64,000 bases of DNA from RHLJ01 sp963974345 (GTDB lineage Bacteria > Bacteroidota > Rhodothermia > Balneolales > Balneolaceae), in NCBI GenBank assembly GCA_963974345.1, contig CAXBBW010000014.1, forward strand, positions 62,001 to 126,000, given 5' to 3'. The notes beneath the pieces were generated by a model that worked only from the letters and a program-made list of their open reading frames with translations, had not been told where the DNA came from and did no database searches. Below, in pieces: positions 54,001-61,141 of the stretch (positions are counted from its first letter, which is position 1; every line of letters starts with the position of its first letter). The position numbers and the translations under genes are program-made.

Positions 54001-54786
54001 ATGAAAAACGAAACGATTAAACAAGCTCCTCTTTTAGAAGCTCGAAACCTGACCAAAGTGTATGAAGATGGAGTTAAAGCTCTAGACAATCTTCAACTAA
54101 AAGTACACCCTGGTGAAATTTTCGCAATGCTTGGTGGTAATGGTGCTGGTAAAACAACGACCATAAATATCTTTTTAGATTTCATACAGCCTACAAGCGG
54201 TAATGCATTTATAAATGGAATTGATGCTAATACCAATCCTTTGGAAGCGAAACGAAATGTTTCCTTCGTCTCAGAAAATGTTCAGCTATACCCAAATTTT
54301 ACCGCTATGCAAAACCTTGATTTCTTTGTCCGCTTGGGAGGGAAAAGTAATTACACCCGAGCAGATTACGAGAATGCTTTAGTTAGAGTTGGGTTGCAAC
54401 GAGAAGCTTTTGACAAAAAACTCAGAGACTTTTCTAAAGGGATGCGACAAAAATGTGGCATTGCTATCGCAATACTAAAAGATGCTCCGGCAATTTTACT
54501 TGATGAACCAACTTCTGGCCTTGACCCAAAGGCTGGAAAAGAGTTTACTAAACTTGTTGGGGAATTACGGGATGAAGGAAAGGCGATTTTAATGAGTACT
54601 CATGACATCTTCCGAGCTAAAGAAATCTCAGATCATGTAGGAATTCTTAATAATGGAATTTTAGTAGCAAAGAAAACTCATGCAGAATTAAAAGGAGTAA
54701 ATCTGGAAGACCTTTATGTAGAATACATGGCAGGATATATGGATGAAACTCTGGAAACCGGATCACTGATAAACAACCTTACTTAA
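54001..54786 (+). CDS. ABC transporter ATP-binding protein
   Basis: A 261-residue ATPase. Walker A is GGNGAGKTT near residue 44, the signature reads FSKGMRQK, Walker B is AILLDEPTSGLDP near 166, and the switch His is in MSTHDIFRAKE. It belongs to the drug/Nod/GldA-type exporters that pair with ABC-2 permeases. Two permease genes follow. Together with the PDZ and NEW3 proteins they form a probable export or envelope-remodelling system under the adjacent two-component system. Confidence 0.93.
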   Translation: MKNETIKQAPLLEARNLTKVYEDGVKALDNLQLKVHPGEIFAMLGGNGAGKTTTINIFLDFIQPTSGNAFINGIDANTNPLEAKRNVSFVSENVQLYPNFTAMQNLDFFVRLGGKSNYTRADYENALVRVGLQREAFDKKLRDFSKGMRQKCGIAIAILKDAPAILLDEPTSGLDPKAGKEFTKLVGELRDEGKAILMSTHDIFRAKEISDHVGILNNGILVAKKTHAELKGVNLEDLYVEYMAGYMDETLETGSLINNLT

Positions 54787-54845
54787 AATGTTAATCGTTA
54801 TTTGTTAATCGATTCCGAATAACGAATAACTAATCACGAATAACT

Positions 54846-56261
54846 ATGTTCAAACTTATATTTATAAAAGAACTTAAAGAGATTCTCCAAAGCAGCCGCT
54901 TCACCATCAGTTTTGCTGTTTGTTCAGTGCTTATCATTTTAGCATTTTTTATGGGAGCTAAGAACTATTTGGCAAGCCAAAGTCAGTATGAAGCAGCTCT
55001 ACAGGAAAATAGAAATCAAATTGCTGCTAACACCGAATGGATGATGGTTCAGCACTCTATTATGCTCCCTCCTCAACCATTGATGGCACTTGTAAATGGT
55101 GTTTCTAATGATGTTGGTAGAAATATTTCTATGAGTGGAAGAGGTGAACTTTCAGCAGATAACACACGATTTAACGATGAGCCTCTTTTTGCCATTTTCA
55201 GGTTTATGGATCTGGAATTTATTTTTGGAATCGTGCTTTCCTTGTTTGCCATCATTTTTGCTTATGATGCCATAAACGGCGAAAAGGTAAGTGGAACATT
55301 GAAACTCTGTTTTGCCAATTCCATCCCACGAGCTTCTTTTATTTCTGGGAAATTGGCTGGTTCTTTTGTGGGACTTAGTATTGCTCTTTTAATTCCAATT
55401 CTTATTGGCGCTGCATTATTACCACTTTTAGGAGTGCAATTGAGTGCTGATGAATGGCTAAGATTAGCTCTAATTATTTTTTCCGGGCTTGCATATTTCG
55501 GTTTATTCCTTGCGCTAGCCATTGGTATTTCAGCGATGACAAATCGTCCTTCAAATGCATTTTTAATTGGTTTGGTGGTTTGGATTTTTGCAGTATTGAT
55601 CGTTCCACGGGCTTCTGTTCTAATCTCCGGACGTTTAGTTGATGTACCAAATGTGGATGATATTACTGCCCAGAAAAACAGATACCGAACACAACTTTTT
55701 GATGAAGATCGTCCAAAAATGGAAAAATTTAAACCTGCAAATGGTACCGATCCTCAAGATGTAATGACACAGTTTTCGGCAATGATGAGAGAACTTTCAA
55801 CCAATAGACAAGAAAAGATTGATGCTTTTACCGAACGAATTAATGAGGAGTATACGAATCGAAAAAATAGACAGGAAGATGTAGCACTCGCTCTTTCCAG
55901 AGTATCACCAACCTCAATATTTACCTTAGCCAGTACAGAATTAGCTGGAACCTCACTTGAACTACAAAATCGTTTTATGAGCTCTGCAGAAGAATACCAA
56001 AATGTGTACGCTAATTTTATGACTGAGAAAACTGGGAGTGGTGGACATGGTGGATTTCGAATGATTATTCGAACTACCGATGACGAAGGTGAAGAACCTG
56101 AAACTCTCGACCCTAATGAAATGCCTCAGTTTGAGTACGCCAAAACAAGTTTTAAAACTGCTGCCTCAAACAGCTTACTAGATATGGGGCTACTTGTACT
56201 TTTCAATCTTGTATTCTTTGGTGGGGCTTTTACAGCTTTCCTAAGATACGATTTGAGGTAA
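54846..56261 (+). CDS. ABC-2-type permease (DUF3526-like), paralogue 1
   Basis: A 471-residue membrane protein: one N-terminal helix (FTISFAVCSVLIILAFFMG), a large periplasmic loop, a cluster of helices (FIFGIVLSLFAIIFAYDAING onward), a second large hydrophilic loop (about 275-440) and a C-terminal helix before the FLRYDLR end. The motif LSLFAIxFxYDAINGE.xxGTLKLxFANS is shared with the next permease. It is cotranscribed with the ATPase gene. Two related permeases with one ATPase suggest a heterodimeric ABC-2 exporter. Confidence 0.88.
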   Translation: MFKLIFIKELKEILQSSRFTISFAVCSVLIILAFFMGAKNYLASQSQYEAALQENRNQIAANTEWMMVQHSIMLPPQPLMALVNGVSNDVGRNISMSGRGELSADNTRFNDEPLFAIFRFMDLEFIFGIVLSLFAIIFAYDAINGEKVSGTLKLCFANSIPRASFISGKLAGSFVGLSIALLIPILIGAALLPLLGVQLSADEWLRLALIIFSGLAYFGLFLALAIGISAMTNRPSNAFLIGLVVWIFAVLIVPRASVLISGRLVDVPNVDDITAQKNRYRTQLFDEDRPKMEKFKPANGTDPQDVMTQFSAMMRELSTNRQEKIDAFTERINEEYTNRKNRQEDVALALSRVSPTSIFTLASTELAGTSLELQNRFMSSAEEYQNVYANFMTEKTGSGGHGGFRMIIRTTDDEGEEPETLDPNEMPQFEYAKTSFKTAASNSLLDMGLLVLFNLVFFGGAFTAFLRYDLR

Positions 56262-56304
56262 ACTCAGTTCAAGGAATATGTATAGAAACAGAATCAGCAA
56301 TCTC

Positions 56305-56430
56305 ATTCTCCCTTCGAAGAGAGACCAAAATTATCGTTTAGATAATTTTGTGAGGGATGTTTGGCTTGATCAATCTATCAGAACAGTTCGAACCCACCCC
56401 TCAATCCCCTCCAAGGAGCGGATGCACCAA
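56305..56430. repeat. intergenic palindromic repeat between the two permease genes
   Basis: CAAAATTATC (56326-56335) pairs perfectly with GATAATTTTG (56341-56350) around GTTTA, enclosed by TCCCT and AGGGA. Then comes CACCCCTCAATCCCCTCC followed by AAGGAG. Both parts look like Bacteroidota intergenic repeats of the CTCCCTTCGGAGGGAG type. The 66-codon open frame spanning them is repeat-derived. Confidence 0.55.
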
Positions 56431-56488
56431 TACCAACCTATCGATCCGTTTTCGGAACTATTCATTTTAAAATTCTAAGCTCAACACT

Positions 56489-57955
56489 ATGCTATCTATA
56501 CTAATCCAAAAAGAACTTAAAAATATACTTCTAAGCCCCAAGTTTACTGCCACCTTTTTGGTTTGTTCAATCCTGATTTTAATTAGTGTGTTTATCGGGA
56601 TCAATGAATATGAAAACGCAGTAACTCAGTTCAAGATAAATCAACAAATTGCTCAACAGGATATTGCACAAGCATCGAGTTGGGGACAAGTAAGAAATAT
56701 TGTCCATCGTAAACCCACTCCGATGCAGATTTTCGTTTCTGGTCTTCATTTTGATGTGGGAAGACTTTCTGGAATTTCATCTTTTAATGATGTAAAACTT
56801 ACTCGAAGTCCATATTCAGATGAAACCCTTTTTGCTATTTTTAGATTTATAGATTTCGCTTTTATTGTACAAGTTGTTCTCTCTTTATTTGCAATTTTGT
56901 TTACCTACGATGCCATCAATGGAGAAAGAGAGAATGGAACATTAAAACTGGCTTTCGCTAATTCAGTGTCTAGAGTTACTTATTTGGTGGCTAAGTTTAC
57001 AGGTATTTGGCTTGGGTTAATAGTTCCACTTCTAATCCCAATTCTTCTTGGATTATTATTGGCTCTATTCTTTAAAGTTCCTATCTCGGAATCTGATTGG
57101 ATGAGTATTATCGGATTTATTGGGCTTTCCATACTTTATGTAACATTCTTTATGGGGATTGGAATTTTAGTATCGTCATTAACTAAAAAATCTTCACTTT
57201 CTTTTTTGTTACTGCTTGTTATTTGGATTGGAGGAGTTCTAATACTTCCACGAATGGGTGTAATGGCAGCTGGTCAGTTGATAGAAATAGAACCTGTTGC
57301 TCAAATTGAAGCGAAACAAGAAGCTTTTCAGCAAGCACGGTGGAATCAATTCTCGCAACAACTAAACAAATCATGGCAACGCAGAGAACAAGAAATGGAA
57401 GGAATGGATGAAACCGAGCGTAGAAATTATAGAGACGAAAAGGAATGGGAATGGCTAGAAGAAGATGACGCTATTAGAAAAAAAGTTCAGACCGATATTG
57501 TAGATAATAACCGTAAACTTTTAGAAGATGTGCAAAATAAAAAAATAGTACAGCAAAACCTTGCATTTAGCTTAGCGAGAATCTCCCCTGTTTCGTCTTT
57601 TAGACTAGCTGCGATGAATATTTCTGGAACTGATATTGGAATGAAATCTCGCTACGAAGAAAGCATGAGGAATTATAAAGACACCTTTGTCAAGTTTGCA
57701 GAAAAGAAGCAGTCAGAAACTGGAGATACTGGCGGATTTCGAATTGAAGTCGATTCGAATGAAGGAGTAAATCTGGATTTTGGAAGAAACGATCAAACCC
57801 TAGACACTAGCGAATTACCAAGATATGAAGCCCCTTTGGTTATGACTTCTACTACGTTTGGCAATAGTATTCTAGACTTTGGCTTGCTTGCAATATTTAT
57901 CGTTCTTTCTTTTGGTGGAAGTTTCGTAGCCTTTTTGAGATATGATATGAGGTAA
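56489..57955 (+). CDS. ABC-2-type permease (DUF3526-like), paralogue 2
   Basis: A 488-residue membrane protein with the same layout as the preceding permease: N-terminal helix, periplasmic loop (QNIVHRKPTPMQIFVSG-like), helix cluster starting FIVQVVLSLFAILFTYDAING, a long acidic and glutamine-rich hydrophilic segment (about 275-440) and a final helix before FLRYDMR. It is similar throughout to paralogue 1. It is the last gene of the operon. A heptamer tandem repeat follows the stop. Confidence 0.88.
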   Translation: MLSILIQKELKNILLSPKFTATFLVCSILILISVFIGINEYENAVTQFKINQQIAQQDIAQASSWGQVRNIVHRKPTPMQIFVSGLHFDVGRLSGISSFNDVKLTRSPYSDETLFAIFRFIDFAFIVQVVLSLFAILFTYDAINGERENGTLKLAFANSVSRVTYLVAKFTGIWLGLIVPLLIPILLGLLLALFFKVPISESDWMSIIGFIGLSILYVTFFMGIGILVSSLTKKSSLSFLLLLVIWIGGVLILPRMGVMAAGQLIEIEPVAQIEAKQEAFQQARWNQFSQQLNKSWQRREQEMEGMDETERRNYRDEKEWEWLEEDDAIRKKVQTDIVDNNRKLLEDVQNKKIVQQNLAFSLARISPVSSFRLAAMNISGTDIGMKSRYEESMRNYKDTFVKFAEKKQSETGDTGGFRIEVDSNEGVNLDFGRNDQTLDTSELPRYEAPLVMTSTTFGNSILDFGLLAIFIVLSFGGSFVAFLRYDMR

Positions 57956-57959
57956 GTTG

Positions 57960-57994
57960 TTCAATGTTCAATGTTCAATGTTCAATGTTCAATT
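57960..57994 (+). repeat. 7-bp tandem repeat TTCAATG
   Basis: Four exact TTCAATG units (57960-57987) and a fifth with one change (TTCAATT) lie just after the stop of the second permease. It is a microsatellite-like array, likely variable in copy number. It is not in a coding region and not clearly in a promoter. Confidence 0.95.
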
Positions 57995-58040
57995 AAAGTG
58001 TATCTTCTCAGTCGAACCTGAAATTTCACTTTTCAATTGA

Positions 58041-58583
58041 ATGGCTTTTAAACACGTTAAAGATTCCCAAATTACTATGACGCAGCTCATGCTGCCTTCT
58101 CATTCCAATTTTAGTGGAAAAATTCATGGGGGTTTCATTCTGAACTTGATGGATCAGATTGCTTTTGCTTGCGCTTCTAAACATTCAGGGCATTATTCTG
58201 TAACTGCGTCAGTAAATAGAGTTGATTTCCTAAACCCAATTGAAGTAGGTGAGCTTGTAACTTTAAAGGCGTCTATTAATTATACGGGAAGAACGTCTAT
58301 GGTAGTTGGGCTTCGTGTAGAATCAGAGAATATCCAGACGGGAGAAACAAAACACTGTAACTCCTCTTATTTCACGTTGGTAGCTAAAAATGAAGATGGA
58401 AAGAGTGTCCCAGTTCCTGGCTTAATTCTGGACTCAGTAGAAAGTGTACGTCGATTTGCAAGAAGTATAACTAGACAAGAACAATCCAGAAAAAGACTCG
58501 ATAGTTTTAAACCTTCTGAGTTTAAGATTGAAGAGCATTTAGAGGTCGTGGAGTCGCAAAATGCTAAAGTCAAGCTTGACTAA
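58041..58583 (+). CDS. hotdog-fold acyl-CoA thioesterase
   Basis: A 180-residue protein. The YciA/BACH-type hotdog domain is clear: HSNFSGKIHGGFILNLMDQIAF with the catalytic Asp, then VDFLNPIEVGELVTLKA and MVVGLRVESEN. A C-terminal helix of about 40 residues (SVRRFARSITRQEQSRKRL) extends beyond the single domain. It should hydrolyse acyl-CoA to free acid and CoA in the cytoplasm. It is convergent with the next gene, 13 bases apart. Confidence 0.88.
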   Translation: MAFKHVKDSQITMTQLMLPSHSNFSGKIHGGFILNLMDQIAFACASKHSGHYSVTASVNRVDFLNPIEVGELVTLKASINYTGRTSMVVGLRVESENIQTGETKHCNSSYFTLVAKNEDGKSVPVPGLILDSVESVRRFARSITRQEQSRKRLDSFKPSEFKIEEHLEVVESQNAKVKLD

Positions 58584-58596
58584 TTTTCTTGATCAG

Positions 58597-59127
58597 CTAA
58601 AAATTAAAGCCTATTCCTATTCCAGCACCTAAACCAATTCTAGTTTTATCTTCATCGCCAAAACCTCTAGTAAATTGATATGCTGCATGAAAGTTAAGAA
58701 TTAACCCTCTTTTTCGGTCTCCTAAATCAACTCCCATCCCTCCACCTAAACTGAAGAAACTATCCTGTTGACCATCACTATTAAAAAAAGTTTCTTCAGA
58801 AAAACTATTATCAATATGAGCGCCTCCAAAGGCATATACTCGTTGTATATTCGATTCTCTTAAATCTCTTTGGTACTCAAGTCCTAATGAAAAGAAGGAA
58901 TCCTTATTGTCGGTATCGTTGTTATAAATAAAAATCCCAACAACTTTTATGTTATCCTTTTCTGTACTTGGATAAATATATTGAATACCTGCCCCAGTTA
59001 CAGAGGATAAGGTTAATCCTATTTGTTTAGTAAAAACGAACTCGTCGTTTTCTTGTGCCTGAAGAATAGGGGAAATGACTATTAACCCTACAAAAATGAT
59101 CACAAAATTTTTCAAAACGTTCTCCAT
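58597..59127 (-). CDS. outer-membrane beta-barrel-like protein
   Basis: A 176-residue exported protein with a signal peptide ending ILQAQ. The mature part has alternating amphipathic strands, with many Gly and aromatic residues (LGLEYQRDLRES, SLGGGMGVDLGDR, LGAGIGIGFNF), and ends in Phe as outer-membrane barrels do. It resembles small OmpW/OmpX-size barrels of eight strands, but I cannot assign it to a named family. Single gene. Confidence 0.7.
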   Translation of the reverse strand: MENVLKNFVIIFVGLIVISPILQAQENDEFVFTKQIGLTLSSVTGAGIQYIYPSTEKDNIKVVGIFIYNNDTDNKDSFFSLGLEYQRDLRESNIQRVYAFGGAHIDNSFSEETFFNSDGQQDSFFSLGGGMGVDLGDRKRGLILNFHAAYQFTRGFGDEDKTRIGLGAGIGIGFNF

Positions 59128-59262
59128 CGATTTTTTGTAACTAATAATTAGCGTAAATCTAATAAATTATAGCCTATATTCAAGAATATTTACTATCTAA
59201 ATCAATAAATATTAGTTTTTTCTGATGAATGAGCTTTGGAGGCTTGATTAAAACTTATCAAT

Positions 59263-59291
59263 AAAAAAAGGCCACCCATTCCTGAGTGGTC
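59263..59291 (-). terminator. rho-independent terminator after the 563-residue lipoprotein gene
   Basis: On the minus strand GACCACTCA pairs with TGGGTGGCC (one mismatch, one G-T pair) around GGAA and leads into seven T residues. It lies 35 bases after the stop of the lipoprotein gene. Confidence 0.8.
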
Positions 59292-59326
59292 TCATTTATC
59301 AACCTTTTGTCTGGTTAGTTAAAAAA

Positions 59327-61012
59327 CTAGTTTGATAAAGCCACATTCCAAACATCGTCATAACCAAACTTTGCTTGTTCTGAGGTCAGTTCTTCTATCG
59401 ACTGTTTTATGAGTTTTATAATTACATCCTTTTGTCCGATTCGATTTAGTGCATTTAGATCAGAAAATTCTGACTCACTAAAGGGAACTCCAGGACCTTG
59501 GACACTTCCTTGAAGCCAAACATTTGTATTTCCATCAAACGCTTGTGTTGCTCCGGTAACCTTAAAGCTTACATTAGGTAATAAAACAATCTTATTATCA
59601 TCACCACCTGCTACTTGATAGTTAATAACTACGTCCATAAAAGCATCCATGTCCATATCTCTCATTAATCGTGATGTAGTACCTCCATCAGCAATTAATG
59701 CAGTTGTACGATCTGATAGGATTTCGCCCAGTGAGGTTGGGAGTAGACGCTTTGTATCTCGTAAGTTCTTAGCAATGTACTCAGTGTTATTCTCATCTGT
59801 AGGAGTGTAGAATTCATCGTAAATTGGATTTGAAGTTATTTGGTCTACATCTACTACGGCTGCTTTATAGTCATTTTTTAAGGTACTTACCAAATCTGAG
59901 TACATATTTTCCAAAAACTGATTCCAGTATACATCATCTAACTCAGGAAACTGAAAGGTGGTTGTGGTAGTGGTGATTTCTCGGTATCCAGTTAAGTAAT
60001 TATCTCTTTCTGAGGTTTCTACTTCTTTTTTATACAAACTACCTGAAACGCTTAACGAGGATATTCCGATTCGTTTAATATTTGTGTTCAACGGTCGAGC
60101 ATACCAGGCATTTGAGGCTGATGCCGAATATTTAAACTCACCGTTTGATTCTTCTGATTTTCCAGTGATTTTTACATAGGCTCTACCTTCAGCATTTCCA
60201 GTAACAGTTACTGGAACGGTATCAAAAGAGGTCATTTCCTTCTTAAAATAAGGGAATGGCTGACCTGCATCCGCTCTATCATTTTCAACTATACTAACCT
60301 GTAAATGATTTTCACCTGTAGCCCAATTTGTTACATCCTTGCCTGTAGGACCGCCACCTGCGATATGTTTGTGTTTAAAAGCATCAGCAGGTACAATAAT
60401 TTTATTATTTATGATGGTGCTTTGAAAATATGCGAATCCTTTTGCTCCAACAGCATTTGTAATTAGTGAAACCATTACCCTTTTGCCTTCTGCTGCTGCT
60501 GCATATTCTAATTCAATTTCTAAAGGAGCATTTACATCTACAGTTGCACCTTCTGCTACACCATTTATGCTTTTTATACTTAAACTTGGCAATGGTGATA
60601 GTTCGAACTCTGTAGTAGAGCCATTTGTGCTGGTGATGACCACTTCTTTTGTTGATAGATCATCATGATCAAAGCGAGCAAAAAAAGCTCCTCCTCCATA
60701 GCTTTTAGCTTCTTTTCCTCCAATAGTGACCGTTCCATCTAAATCAATAACGCCAATTCTACCTTCTGGTTTAACAAACATTACACCAACTAGGTTTTCA
60801 CCTTCTAACCAATCTTCTGTTCCTAATGTCGTAATTCCAACATCAGAGCCATAGATATTAGCTTGGTATTTCCCAATTACTGCCATATTGTTAAAGTCTG
60901 CTTCTTTTTTGGTCATCAGTTTCAATGCAACTTTACCAATTTGTTGTTGAACTGTAGCACAGGACATTAAAAATAATGATACCCCGAGAAAGCAAATTAT
61001 AATCTTCTTCAT
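59327..61012 (-). CDS. large lipoprotein of unknown function
   Basis: With the ATG at 61012 the protein has about 561 residues; a GTG two codons upstream is less likely. The signal ends in a lipobox SLFLMSC with Cys near residue 18. The mature part has no transmembrane helix. Segments near 60-140 (LEGENLVGVMFVKPEGRIG, DLDGTVTIGGKEAKSY) and a Ser/Thr-rich central region look beta-rich. Later parts include helices (MYSDLVSTLKNDYKAAVVDV) and a strongly acidic segment. I recognise no family. It follows the amidohydrolase gene on the same strand after a terminator-separated gap. Confidence 0.75.
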   Translation of the reverse strand: MKKIIICFLGVSLFLMSCATVQQQIGKVALKLMTKKEADFNNMAVIGKYQANIYGSDVGITTLGTEDWLEGENLVGVMFVKPEGRIGVIDLDGTVTIGGKEAKSYGGGAFFARFDHDDLSTKEVVITSTNGSTTEFELSPLPSLSIKSINGVAEGATVDVNAPLEIELEYAAAAEGKRVMVSLITNAVGAKGFAYFQSTIINNKIIVPADAFKHKHIAGGGPTGKDVTNWATGENHLQVSIVENDRADAGQPFPYFKKEMTSFDTVPVTVTGNAEGRAYVKITGKSEESNGEFKYSASASNAWYARPLNTNIKRIGISSLSVSGSLYKKEVETSERDNYLTGYREITTTTTTFQFPELDDVYWNQFLENMYSDLVSTLKNDYKAAVVDVDQITSNPIYDEFYTPTDENNTEYIAKNLRDTKRLLPTSLGEILSDRTTALIADGGTTSRLMRDMDMDAFMDVVINYQVAGGDDNKIVLLPNVSFKVTGATQAFDGNTNVWLQGSVQGPGVPFSESEFSDLNALNRIGQKDVIIKLIKQSIEELTSEQAKFGYDDVWNVALSN

Positions 61013-61102
61013 AGTCACCCTTTGTGTTTAGTGTTTAACTAAAAATCAGGGTTATTGGCTGGTTATTCTATCACCCGAATTAGGTATTTTTTAATTTATA
61101 GG

Positions 61103-61135
61103 GGTAAAAAAAAGGCTCACCGTTTGTGAGCCTTT
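61103..61135 (-). terminator. rho-independent terminator after the amidohydrolase gene
   Basis: On the minus strand AAAGGCTCAC pairs perfectly with GTGAGCCTTT around a 5-base loop and runs into eight T residues. It lies 6 bases after the stop of the amidohydrolase gene. Confidence 0.9.
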
Positions 61136-61141
61136 CTGAAA

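Noticed and set aside
56278..56478. 66-codon frame between the two permease genes
   Set aside because: It spans palindromic repeats and has no domain or ribosome-binding site.
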